From: Branchiostoma lanceolatum
Lineage: Eukaryota; Chordata; Leptocardii; Amphioxiformes; Branchiostomatidae
DNA: 64,000 nucleotides
Assembly: GCF_035083965.1 (NCBI RefSeq)
Contig: NC_089724.1
Coordinates: 10,410,910-10,474,909, forward strand
Direction of reading: 5' to 3'
The position numbers and the translations under genes are program-made. The notes under the pieces were generated by a model that was given only the letters and a program-made list of their open reading frames with translations, had not been told where the DNA came from and made no database searches. This document shows, piece after piece, positions 1-13,400 of this stretch; position 1 is the stretch's first letter, and each line of letters begins with the position of its first letter.

Positions 1-473
1 CACTTCACTGCACTGAGGAAGAGACGAAGTACAATGCATTACGAAGCGTATAATGCAAATGAGCGGTCTGGACGTAGACTGGTGGAGTTTTTTGACTCTC
101 GGCCAGGTGTCAGTTACTATGCTGGCCCCCACAGCACACACTCAAGCCAGCCCTGAGCTAGTCCTACTGTTATGTTCAACATGTCAGCTGCATGTAATTG
201 TGGTCTCCAGTCGATGAAAGTCTTTCCCCAACAGGGCTCACTGAAGCCACACGGTTATTTGCTGGGCGCCAAGGTGCTAATAGCACTCCGCACAGCACGG
301 GAGCCACAGAAACTGCGGTTTTCCGTTATACGCTTCTGCATTGGCCCGGTTCGTAATGGACTGAGTAACAATAGCAAGGATGTTAAACCCCCTTGGTAAC
401 AACGGCTTACAGTTGAGTCTATACCGGTAACATATTTGACAATACACTCAGCACAGCCATATGTGAATGGGTA

Positions 474-590
474 AATGAACGAACGAACGAACGAACGAAC
501 GAACGAACGAACGAACGAACGGATGAGTGAGTGAGTGAGTGAGTGAGTGAGTGAGTGAGTGAGTGAGTGAGTGAGAGAGAGAGAGAGAGA
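474..590. repeat. Compound microsatellite (GAAC)n-(GAGT)n-(GA)n
   Basis: Three adjoining simple repeats are visible: about eleven GAAC units, about thirteen GAGT units, then a short GA run. They produce a spurious Ser/Leu/Thr-rich and Arg/Ser/Phe-rich open frame on the minus strand that is not a gene. Confidence 0.95.
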
Positions 591-1369
591 AAATCTTAAA
601 AGGGACACGTCATATCTCGCGATTCCCAAGGGTTTGATACAAAAGTACTTTGCAGACGGTCTTTTCTGAAACTGCAAATCTCCGCGGGCGAGAAAATTCT
701 CCGATGTTAGATTACGCCCCCTGGCGATCCTATCACGACTAGACAGCCTATGGTGCAGATATAGATTCGTGAATACTTTTAGGAGAAAATATGATTTTTC
801 TGAGGCTCGATTACACTTTGCGTGACATGCATTGGCTGAGCTTTGTGCACAATATTTGCCTCCTCACTATGAATTACGCGACATAATATAGCTTCGAGTT
901 CCCTACCAATTACGCGAAATTAAAAAGAGACCAGCCTATATACGGAAAAGAGTATAGACACCCTTTACATATCGTTTGATAGGTAGGTCGTTTAATGTGC
1001 CCCTACTTTCGATCTATGGCGCATAGAGAAATGGCTATTGGCATGATAATCCTGTCTATAGTAGAAACATTTGCACTATTGACAGGATCATCCAGGCAAG
1101 TCACGTGACACCACTTAGAATGACACTTGTTACGCCGATTTACGATCGTCGTAAATAATCTACGTCGTAAAATCAAGATAATTAATTGTGTGCTGCTCAA
1201 ACTTCTACCTGAATGGCACTGAACCATGCACGTAATAACGATATAGATATTTTGTTGTAGATGATATAATATTTTTTGTTTTGAGTTCGACGTTGGAAAG
1301 GAATAAACACAAATATGCAACATTACTGCCATATGGTTTTGTACATGCGCACCAGCTTCTTTGAAATTT

Positions 1370-1467
1370 CGCGCCGGCCGGAAGGTGCGACATTGTATTT
1401 TATTTCACGGGAATCGACCGGGAACTGGAGATATTTTAGCCCTCGGAATCTCGACAGGTCCACAACC
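1370..1467 (+). promoter_or_regulatory. Probable core promoter / 5' UTR of the importin gene
   Basis: A GC-rich patch directly upstream of the start codon contains an ETS-type CCGGAAG motif at 1378-1384. A GCGCA half site of the NRF1 kind lies at about 1346-1350. No TATA box is evident. Such elements are usual in housekeeping promoters, but the assignment is inference from motifs and position. Confidence 0.3.
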
Positions 1468-4400
1468 ATGGATTTCCAGAACATCGTGGAGATTCTGCAG
1501 GCCACCATAGACCACAACGTGCGGCAGCAGGCCGAGGAAAAGCTCTCGGAGGTACGGGGGAAACCTCCGCCTGTCGCGCCGGCGGCATGGCGTGCACACT
1601 TGTAACATTTTTATCGATAAATATCCGCGTCAAAACTTTCCCCTTGTAACTTAAGAACAATCAAGATAGACTTGTTTCTCTAACTGTAAGCTTAGATCTG
1701 TCGTAACTTCTATAGTAAGGGGTTATATTGTCTTAATGATAACATATTTAGTCGGGTTAGAGAAGGGTTTTTTGCGGGATGTGCACACCAACATGCAGAA
1801 GTGTGGGGAGGGGGGCGAGAAAAATTCGTGTGGCCTCGTGTGGATCACACATGTCCAGACAGCGAATTCCGTCACATCGACGGCCACACCACAAAGTTTA
1901 GACGGTCTATGAACTCTAGCATCCCCGATGGCCGATCGCTCGCCTTTCTGAGGAGCTCGAGCATGGGGGGAAAGGCGCGAGGGACCTTCTTTTCCTTGCA
2001 CTGCTGATGTCGTAATCGCGCGGCTGGGACGTGCTCGGTACTACACTGACATGTGATGTGCCTGTCAGGTGCACACGGACAGCTGAACTGCCTTCCACGT
2101 GCGCTATCACATGCCCCGCGGCAGTAGGTCTAATAAGGGAATCTATTTTCAGTTCAAACTGCATTTTGGGGGCTGGTTAGCATTAAAACCAAATTTTTGT
2201 ACTTCTGATCACATACATTGTTATCAATAATAAGTCTTTATAAAAGGAAAGGAACTTACTAACTTACGCCACCGAACGTGTCAAACGTGATCTCACATAA
2301 AATACTCCTTCATACTATGTGATATGTTATGTTATGTTATTTGGTGCCAGAAAACACATAGAATTCTGATATTGGCCTTCGCATATTTCTTCCTGAAGGA
2401 AAAATATCTCTTTCATTATAAGCATGACACACAGATAAGAAGTCTGATTTTTTAAGATAAGGCTGTACCCACGGGAAATTACACATGTAGAGGATTGCAG
2501 CTTCATAAGTGCTCAGTCACACTCACTAGTTTAAGCACTGTATGTCAAATCCCTTAGTTTTACTTGTAAAATTGATGTCAATACTTGTACATGTAAATTC
2601 CATGCAATTGTAATGGAATATTACAGCCCTCCTCCTACTCTCCTTTGTCTGTATGTCTCTGTCTATACAAAAACACAGAGAATTAAATGACGGCTCTTTG
2701 CCTACCTTGAATGAACTTCCATACATCAAGCTTCCTGTAGGCACCAAATTTCTTTCCATTACTGTGTCAGTTTCAGTCTTGAAGGCTCAAAATGAAGAAT
2801 ACTTTGCACATGTACATTTTTGTTGTACAGTTACTGGTGCCATGGTTGTAGCAGATCTAATGTGTTTGTAGTTTGGTCTTTAGTGTTGCAACAAGACATC
2901 GGATGATGTTTTTAGTTTTGTATGTTGAATATTAAGACACAATCAGTGAATTATGGATAAAACTTGTGTAAACAAACATTTTAAGATTCAAACTCAAAGT
3001 TAAACGGATGCATTTAGAACCTACATGTACATTTGTATATGTTGTAATACCTGTATGTCTGACTAACATACATTGTAAGATCCAGCCTTATTCAATTTAG
3101 TCATCATTGAGCATTACAATCTGCTAGGCTTATATTGCATTGGTGGGACGAGAGGGTTGCAGTAAATACTGCACCTTAAATTTCATGCAAGCCACCATGT
3201 CTGGTTCAAGAAGCTTCTACAGATTTTATGCACAGAAAATGTTTTACCAGAACACCTGTGGCCACAAACATTCTTACAGTTACAGTAATGTCAATCCTCT
3301 TCATGTATAGCGATTTTGCTTTCTTTCTCTACAGATGCACAAGATAATTGGCTTTGCCCCCTTGCTGCTGCAAGTTGTGATGACCGACCAGGTGGCCATG
3401 CCGGTACGACAAGCAGGTGAGAGCACAGCCTAGAAACAGTAGAACTTCTAGAAGTAAGCCCTGGTGGGAGTGAGTCAAACCCCAACGGCTGTGCCAGTAG
3501 TAATCATTGTATAAAGATGTGGCCTGCCTTTGTGCAAAATGGCAGTTGTCCAAGATTCTTGCCCTTCACTTCACATCAGTCTCCTCACAAACCCTGCCCC
3601 TGGCTGCAAAAAAGGACTACAGTGTAGTTACCCATCTAATTCATAGAGACTGCAGTATATTGTATTGCGTATCACCCGATGTATCAGCCAGACCGCGGGT
3701 CAAATCAGCCATGGGGTGATCTGACCCTTGTGAGTGCTGGGACAGTCCGGAAACGGTGTTAGAATTTTCGACAGCAGCACTTGTGGCACACCGTGACACG
3801 CAATACAAGTAGAAGCTTGTGTGCTACTGTAAGATACAGACCAGTCTAGAACACGTTATCACGGCCCAGGTATGTAATGACATGAATTACAATATACAAT
3901 AGATAAGAAAGAAGGGGAGCAACTTTACTTTGTTATCAGACATTCTGATATATCCTTGTCTTATTATTTATTCAATATCATATTTCTATTTTCAGGTGTG
4001 ATCTACCTGAAGAACATGATCTCTCAGTACTGGCACGAGCGCCACTCTAACGTGGGGGAGCCGCTGGTGTTCAACATCCACGAGCAAGACCGCACCCTCA
4101 TCCGCAATAACCTGGTGGAAGCCATCATTCAGGCACCTGATCTGGTCAGGTGAGGACAGCTCTATGGGGCTTCACCTTTAAAGGAGTTAAAATGACTTGT
4201 ACCGTTTCTTGCAAAAACACAGTGGTTCCTATCTAGGCTCTTTGCCTGACTACAGACTTAGACTTTGGTACATTTTCTTCCTGACAATCTAGATACAGAT
4301 ATTCTCAAATGTAGTGCCAAAAAGGCTGCCATAGTAGGGGGGTGGTTTATCATTGGTTAGAATTCTTCATATAATGAATTTGATAGCAATTGAGCAAATC

Positions 4401-7400
4401 GAAATCTTTAAAGTTAATGTGACCCAAGTGTCTTGATAAGACGCATAGGGGTGGCGCCCAACTCCATTTCTATAGCCCTTGGGCCACACATTTGTGCAAG
4501 ACACTACAGCAGGGGACTAGTCTGTTGGTAGTGATGTGTATTTCACTACCACACTCTTTCCCAAATGCTGATAAATACAGTCAACACATCTTTACTGTAA
4601 GATTACGTGTTTTGAAATTGCATGTTTTTATTTTCTTTGAAAAGAAGATTGCTTTTGCTAGTACTAGCGTAGGTTGTGTCTTGAAATGGTTTCTCCCATA
4701 TTTCCCAGGGTGCAGCTGGGCACGTGCATGAGTCACATCCTGAAACACGACTACCCCGGCCGCTGGCACGACGTCATCCAGAAACTCAACTCCTACATCA
4801 CGTCCGACCAGCCCAACACATGGCTGGGCGCACTTCTCAGTATCTATCAGCTGGTCAAGAACTACGAGTAAGTTGTCTTGTTTTTGTTTTTTAATCACAA
4901 GTACTGACAAGATGAAACGTTTGTATTGTTTGAAACTATTCCTCCCACATGTCACAATTTTTCTCTTGTCACAAGTTAAGTGTCATGTATATAAAAGAAG
5001 TTTATGATGTTTGAATCATTCTATCCAATGCATTATGGTTTGATTGACTCATTTGTGGTTTGAATAGTTTGAAATGATAGAATTAGAAGATTCAAGTGTC
5101 AACATAAATTTTTCGAACATGTCAGTGAACTGTATTATGTATTTTCATTATGTTAGACAACCCCATTTTATTATGTAGAAATATCTTGAACTTGAAGAGT
5201 GAAGCCGGTGTGAGTTAAACAGTAGGTACGTGAACATATTGATGTTAGTGGAAGGACTTTTCAAGAACTTTTTAGTTTTCAATTGAGATCATCTCATGTA
5301 TCTGGTACCAGTGGTAGAATGATGCTACTGAGTTTAACTAGTTTATCACGTGCACAATGGGACAGGTACAAGAAGCCTGAGGAACGCGCCCCGCTCAACG
5401 CCGCCATGACAGTTTTCCTGCCCGTCTTGCACCAGAGACTCGTGCAGCTCATTCCTGACCAATCAGAGGCCTCCGTTCTCATCCAGAAGCAAATTCTCAA
5501 GATATTCTATGCCCTTATCCAGGTTAGTACATGAAGGTTCAGAAACATACGTTAGGTAAACTTTGGCAACACAATGTATTTGTTGATAGAAATGTATGGA
5601 AATTTGTGTATTTCTGTATAGAAATTGGTCAAAAGGATGTAGGGTGTTCGTCAAAAGTTTCCTTTAGACCTTTCAGGCAACATTTCAAAACATGCAGCAT
5701 ATTGTACCTCTCCAATATAAATTCATGACATTGCTAATTTGTGACAACTGTACGAAATGTTTCAGCCGTGAATTTCAGATGCTGCAAAAACCTCCTTTTT
5801 GCCCTTCTGCAAAATACAACCATGAAAATAAATAAATTTTCAGTATGTACATTTTCTTAGACTGATGATACAATGTTTTGTTGTTATTGTTCTTTTAAAT
5901 TTTTTTATTGTTTTTGAAAATAGAAATAGCAAATGCAATGAGCAAACCATCCAGAAAGAAATAATATTGTACAGATAATGTGATGATCATTCTGATGATA
6001 CAATGTTTACCCTGTGCACCCTTTACAGTACTTCCTACAGCAGGACCTGGTCACACGGCCTATCTTCCAGCAGTGGATGGAGGCACTCAAACAGATCATG
6101 GAACGTGCTATTCCCGAGGTATGGACAATTCTGCACTCTTATGTGAATTAGATGTTTTCCTATGTGGTAAGTGCTGTAACATCATGGACAATAAGATGAT
6201 GAAATTGAATAAGGATTAAGTAAGGGGAATGTTTTCATAGAGTCAGTTCCATGTACAGATCGATGGCAAAGCAGAGAGAATGCCAGTATGTTTTCATTTT
6301 TGTCAACAACAAAAAAGAAAACCACCACTTTTTTGGGCATAAAATATGTAGATAAGATAGTAATAGAAGACCAATGATAGAACAACCCACAGATCACGTC
6401 CTAGGGAGAAGGCATGGACCAAACTAACTATCTTACTATCAACAGCTTCAGGACACTTGTGATTCAGTGCCTCTGTGCAGTTATGTACAAATCACAAGTT
6501 GAACAATCTAATCTTGTCCTCATTTTATATATGTACAAAAGCATGAAATGATGTTTATGTTTGTTTATTGAGATCTCCATTAGATTGTACATTGTAAATC
6601 TATTCTTCCTGGAGTCCAAAACAGTGAAACAGAACAAATGTACATGAAAGTAAAACCAACATAACAAAGGTGTGAGTTTAAATCAAAATATAACATAACG
6701 CATACAACATTAACTCAAAACTGAAATTAAAATGATGGTGTTTCAATTAAGTGGATTGTTTTGCTGATAACTGTTGTTTTATTACACATAGCAAACCCTG
6801 CAGATTGACGAGGATGAGCGACCAGACCTCCCCTGGTGGAAGTGTAAGAAATGGGCCATGCACATTCTAGCAAGAGTTTTTGAAAGGTAACCTTTTTGTA
6901 AAGAACATTCCTGTCTTCAGTCTTCACAATAAGATCCTGAAGTGTGTTGGCAATGGCATTGGTTTTGACTATGCAAAATTTAGTTCTGTCTCTGTCAACC
7001 TGGACCTACTGAAACTTGTTAGGACTTGTTTGACACATCTTACCTTTGACTCTAAACAGATGCACAGAGTATATTACAATCATCAAGATAGCACAATAGT
7101 CATAATAAAGTCATATTTTATAACTTTGTTACAATGCAGTTCATGTGGATACTTGTAAAACAGACCCAGAACAAGGATTTCATATTTATTAAAGGACAAA
7201 GATGATTTTAATGCAATTAAACATTTTTTGTTTGTTTTTCCTAGATATGGCAGTCCTGGTAATGTCACCAAGGAATATAACAGTTTTGCAGAGTGGTATA
7301 TCAAAACCTTCTCAGGTAGGGAACTTAAAACAGCAACTGTTGTCAATTCAGGATAGGTAGTTCTTGAAGAGTATTACAGTACATCTTGAAGTTGCATTCT

Positions 7401-10400
7401 ACATTTTCTCCTACTTGTATGTTGACTACATATCGAAATCGAATACACTTGTAATTTCCAATCAGCTTTGTCGATAGCAATTTGTATCAGCAATGCTCTT
7501 TCAGAAGATGTATTGATATCTAACTAAAACATCTGAGAAATTATGGCAAACAGAATATATCGAAGCACTCTGAAAGACCACGAACTTGTCTCTCTGCCAG
7601 CTGGTATCCTGACCGTTCTCCTGAAGGTTCTGGATGGTTACCGACGGAAGCAGTATGTGACTCCGCGCGTTGTCCAGCAGACGCTGAACTACCTGAACAC
7701 CGGTGTGAGCCACGCTGTCTGCTGGAAGGTCCTCAAGCCACACATGGTGGTACGTACTTGTACCTGCAGTGCCACCAAGCCTGTTCCCACGAACCATCCC
7801 TCCATCGAGGGACATAAATTTGCTTGCTGGGATGGGCATAAATTTCACCCTATCCATAAAAAGATTTCAAAGTTCATGACATGAAATTGGTGAAGATAAA
7901 TTTTTGTAAGCTTAAAGTGACAGATTAACAAGGAAAATTGACAACATGGGCTGCCAAAAATTTGTTTAAAAGGTTTAAGGTGGAAACAGCCCTTGTGCTA
8001 CACACTTTTTCTGCATTGGTTGGGGCTCATTTCAGTTTGTAAATGTCCAAAGTTCTATTAGTGGAAAACCTAAAACCTTGTATGTCGATGAATGTTAAAC
8101 ATTCAGGTAATAATAAGGTTCCCAAGATAACAGTTTCCCAAATCTACCCAGTTGCTTGAGTAACTGCTACCTTGTCTTAAAGTAAAAACTTGTGATTTAT
8201 ACGCCAAATAGCAGTTACTCAAGCAACTGGATTTGATTTTGGAAACAATCAGACCTTCAGGGCTCGAAACTCACTTTTGAGAACAGCCTCAAATTTAAGG
8301 TGCACAGAAAGAATTTTAGGTAAGCTGTTGGTAGTAAGATAATTTGTTTGGTCCATGCCTCCTCCCCAGGACGTGATCCGTGAGGTGGTGTTCCCCCTGA
8401 TGTGTTACACAGATGAGGACGATCTGCTGTGGACGGAAGACCCGTATGAGTACATCCGCATGAAGTTTGGTAAGGAAGTCAAGTGGTTAACTAGAAACAT
8501 TGCTGTTTCTCGTTACTAGTAGTACATGTACAAAGAATGAACACTCCAGACTTTACAGCATAGAAGATTCCAACGTTTAAAGACCTTGAGATTATCAAAT
8601 ACAAAAACACTGCACTTGGAACATTTGAGGAAAAATAGTCATATTTTGTCAATTGTAGCCACAGCTGCTATGATTGTTCTTGCAACCATGATCCAAGACG
8701 GGGTAGTGTTTGAGGTACAGAATATTATATGCATGTAGTGTGATGTAGTGTTTTGGGGAAATCAACTTATAGTACAAGTTGTACCTTGTACATGTATGTT
8801 TCCTTACCCTTCATATCTATTGGGGAAGTAAAATTTCCCGTAACCTTGCTACTGACCTAAGCTGTATTACTAACACATGAAGCAGACATGCCCACTGGTA
8901 AGACTGTGTGTTCTTGCCCACTGTTGAGACTGTGTTCTCTGTTTTCTCCAGACGTGTTTGAAGACTTTGTGTCCCCTGTGACGGCTGCCCAGACCCTCCT
9001 TCACTCCACCACCTCTAAGAGAAAAGATGTTTTACAGAAAACCATGGGATTCTGTATGCAGGTACGTTAGTTTATGTCAGATAATTATTTTTTAAATAGT
9101 CTGGGTACAAATCAGATAAGTTACATTTCTAACATAGAGGCTTTGGAAACAATTTGCAGGTAGAACCAGACTGTTTTTCAATGATTGTCATCTCCTTTAC
9201 TTGTGGCAAACCTGAGTTAAGAAAGTGTGGTTTATTCGCTGTTTCTAGGCTCTGACAGATACAACCACAGACCCCCGACAGAAGGACGGAGCTCTTCACA
9301 TGATAGGAACCTGCGCAGACATACTGCTGAAGGTAAGGAGACCTCTTAAGGAGTCTCTTAAACTTGAGTCTCGAAGGCAGTTGAAGAACCTTGTCTCTTT
9401 GCCTTAAATCTCATAAGAAAAGAGTCTTGTCTCTCATAGGGGTTGGATGCCAGATTTAAAGAAAGCTGCTTTGCCTGTACCTTGTACATACATGTAATGC
9501 ACCTTATATACTAGTCTTTTTGTTCACATAACAAAATTGCACCCTTGCCCAAATTTAATTCTGTATCACTGTCTTTTTCAGAAAAAGATCTACAAGGACC
9601 AGATGGAGTCCATGCTGCAGAATTATGTGTTCCCGCTCTTCAGAAATGAACTTGGCTACATGAGGGCTCGGGTAAGTACCTATGGTCAACAGGCCTCGAA
9701 ATTAACTTTTTCTCCTACTGTCCCAACATTGTCCCAAAAGTGGATTTCAACTGTCCCGAAAGTGTCCTGAAGTGTCCCAACCAGGGCCAAAGATATGAAC
9801 TTAGTGTCGGGTCTGCATTCAGTTCCAGAGGTTCATGTTCAGGTTTGGACCTATACTCAAGTCAGGACCTGAGCCCAAGCCAATCTGTGTTAGAATTTTT
9901 TTTTAGTTATATACAAAATTGTGTATAATGTAAAATAGAAAATTGCATGAAATTTGAAAAATATAATACATACAAAGGTATATACACTCAGTAGTAAACA
10001 CAAGTTTCAACAAAGTTAACAACCAGAAATATTGTTAACAACCTGAAATAATGTATTTTAATAGGTGATAAAAGAAAAAGCATAATTCTGTAGAGTTTAA
10101 AGACTTCATTGATGCGGTGGCTCTTGGGGAGGTAGAATAAATCCGAAAATGTTTGATTTCTAATCTTGCAGGGCAAACCTTAATCAAGTAAATGAGGTGT
10201 GACCATCCCTCTGCTGACCCCCTGTCAGGGGAGCAGACATGTGCCACAGCCTAGCTGGGACAGGCTTTCCTTTCACTATGCTGAGTGATAAATGATGATT
10301 GATTTTGAGAAGACTAGTACCACACCAAAAACAGTGGGTGGGACCAGTATACAGTTTCACAAGGGAGGAGCACAGTGGCACTCAGGAGCCCTGATTGTCC

Positions 10401-13400
10401 CAAATATGTCCCGAATTGATTATTGAGTTGTCCCAGGTCAAATTTTGGTGGCCCCGGGACATAGGGACATAGTTAACTTCGAGCCCTGGTCAAGCTAATA
10501 TAGGATTTTTTTTTTTAGACTAAACATAGAATCCATGAGTCTGACTCCAAACTAGTTAAGTTAGTTAACTAGTTAAGTTAGTTAACTAGTTAAGTTAGTT
10601 AACTAGTTAGTTAATGAAGTTAATATCTCTTCCCAGGCTTGTTGGGTGCTGCACTATTTCTGTGAGGTTCAGTGGAAGAGTGAAGGGAACCTGAAGTCGG
10701 CCCTGGAGCTGGTGCACATGTGTCTGACCCAGGAGAAGGAGATGCCAGTCAAAGTGGAGGCTGCCATCGCGCTGCAGATGCTCATCACCCACCAGCCTAA
10801 AGGTCAGGGATCAACCTGTCTGATAAGTAATAGTGTAGTTAATATGTGAAAGTCAACACTTTTAGTGTTATTTTGTACTGTTTAAAAAGTTTTCTGGTAT
10901 TACATGCTGTCCCCAAATAATCCCTTTACTGCTAAAAACAATGGACAGTGCATAATATAATCTTAGTTGTTGGTAGATGTACATACACATTTACAATTTA
11001 GCTCCCTTCATATCTTCGGAAAGTGGCGTATCAATGAATTACTTACTTTACGTTGCAGACTCAAGATTACATTTTTTCTTATTGCTGGCAGAGCCAGTCT
11101 GCAACGGAAGCTATACTGATTAGCAATCTTTTTTTTTTTTTTTAAAGCTATGCCCATTGGATGTAAACAAAAAGTACATGATCTGACAGTGAAAAATTCA
11201 GGCAAAGAACTCCTGCTGCAAATGACAGAAACCCTCATAAAATGGCAAGAGATCAAAACTACTGTATGACTTTCTGAATCAAAGTTGAACTGTAATTGCC
11301 AACACAAAAATAACTTCTTCCAACTCAGATAAGCTTTCAAATGACACAATCCCCTCATAAAATCGCAAAAGGTAAGATGAAAAACTACTGTATGTCTCAC
11401 TTTGTAATTTTCTGTGTCTGTAGCTAAGGAGTTTGTGGAGCCGCACGTGCGTCCTGTGATCCAGGAACTGTTGGTGATCATCAGGGAGACGGAGAACGAT
11501 GACCTGACCACCGTCATGCAGAAGCTCATCTGCACCTACACGGAGCAGTGTGCTATCATCGCTGTGGAGATGACTCAACATCTGGTCTGATGTGCTCCTT
11601 TTTTGTGTGTCTAAGAAACCTTTTGTTGTAGATAGTTGATAATCAGATTGTTATAAGGACAGCAATTTTATGATGATGGACACTGGTCCTTATCTCATAG
11701 GAAAAAGAAAGCACAAAGTGCTCAAATAAGTTCTACATTTTAAAGTTGCATTTTTTTTTACATTGGAACCATTATGATTGTCCTAATTTTTTTTGGTACA
11801 TGCATTCAGCAGCAGGAATTAAATAATGTACAGAATACTTTGAAGAATTGAAGGTTAAAAACTAAAGGAAAGTTTACATGGAATAGACCGGTATTATAAG
11901 CCCCAACTGTAATTATAGCTTTCAAAAATGTATGCTCACTCACGTTTGTAAAGTAGCAACCCAATAACACATGAAAACATATTTGTTATTTTCTTACTGT
12001 AGTCAATTCCCATACCTTGAAGACCCATTATTATTATGCTTTGTGTGAAATGCATTGAAAAGTCTTCCTAACACCTGACTTTGTTGCCTTCTATCCAGGC
12101 GGACACATTTGCCCAGTGCATCGACAGCGAGGACTCTGGCAACGAAGACAAGGCTATAACTGCCATGGGTCTCCTCAACACCATAGAAACTATTCTCACT
12201 GTCATGGAGGATCACAAAGAGGTAAGGTGTCATAACAGAATTTAAACGACCTCATCCTTGAGGTGTGGCCAAAATTCTGTAGATACTTCTGTTGGTGACT
12301 TCAATTTTTGTGAACACAATTTGCATATTGTTTACACATGGTTTTGTTTTGATCTTCCTGTTTTCTGTGTACAGATTATGATTCATCTGGAGGGGGTTGT
12401 GTTGAAAGTGGTTGGACTGGTACTGCAGCAGCAGGTTTTAGGTGAGAAATACATTCTTTATAGATGTGATGATGGTTATACTCTACTTTTGCTGTTCAAT
12501 TAAGGGAGGATGTTTCAGGTTGTGTGTAGAAAGTGTATGGAACTACATGTAAAAGCTAACAGTATTGTGTAGGTACCACATTGGAGTGCTGTTGTTTTTG
12601 TTTTTTTTAAAGAAAAAAATTAAACGTGCCCGGGGGAGCAGTGCAAGGGAGCAAAAGGGTGGTTTGGCCTCCCTTTTTCACGGTTTGGAGATTTACAGAA
12701 TTCTAAATGAGGCATTCTAAGGCTTCCTGAGGGGAAAATTACTGTCAAACAGGTTACATTTGAAGACTGACCACATTTGAACTAGTAACATCTCTGGTCC
12801 ATCAGAATGTTATGTTTGTCAAAAGATCTGCTCCCCAGTTAGGGTGGGGGGGTATGGATAGTGAATGGGGTTCAGTGCCCTTGCTCCCCTCTTTAGAACA
12901 AGCTTTGGAATAAAAAGTTTGTACTGTACCTTTCTCCACCTAACTGTTTCTCTTGAAATACTGTAAATTAAAGTACCTTGTTTTGTCCTCCAGAGTTCTA
13001 TGAGGAGATCCTGTCCCTGATCTACAGCCTGACGTGCTCCAGTGTGTCCCAGAACATGTGGCAGGTGCTCTACCTGCTGTACGAGAACTTCAAGGAGGTG
13101 GCCTTCGACTATTTCACAGGTGAGAAAGCAACGTAGTGTACTGTAAATCCATTTGATATTGCGTTTGCTTATTTTAGCGGTAGGGGGGAAGGGAGTAGTT
13201 CATGGCATTTAATTTTAATGGTTGGAACAAACATAACTGTCTCAAATGTTAGTGATCAAATACATAAATTTGTGATGATGAAACTTTAGTGGTTGACTAG
13301 TGACCGTTAAATTAACTAAAATTAAGTTACCGTTGACGAATCAAGAAGTACAGTAATATGAAATATGAAACTGCCTTCTTACTGTTACTGATGATTTTAC

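Larger units (their letters stand above)
1..1467. other. Upstream flank of the importin gene, no coding exon recognised
   Basis: I see no conserved coding exon here. The open frames in this stretch are short and, on the minus strand, partly produced by the tetranucleotide repeats at 474-590. The last 100 bases before the importin start become GC-richer and probably hold the promoter and 5' UTR. Confidence 0.5.

Noticed and set aside
255-677. 140-codon minus-strand open frame with SLTH and SFVR repeats
   Set aside because: It is the translation of the (GAAC)n and (GAGT)n microsatellites.
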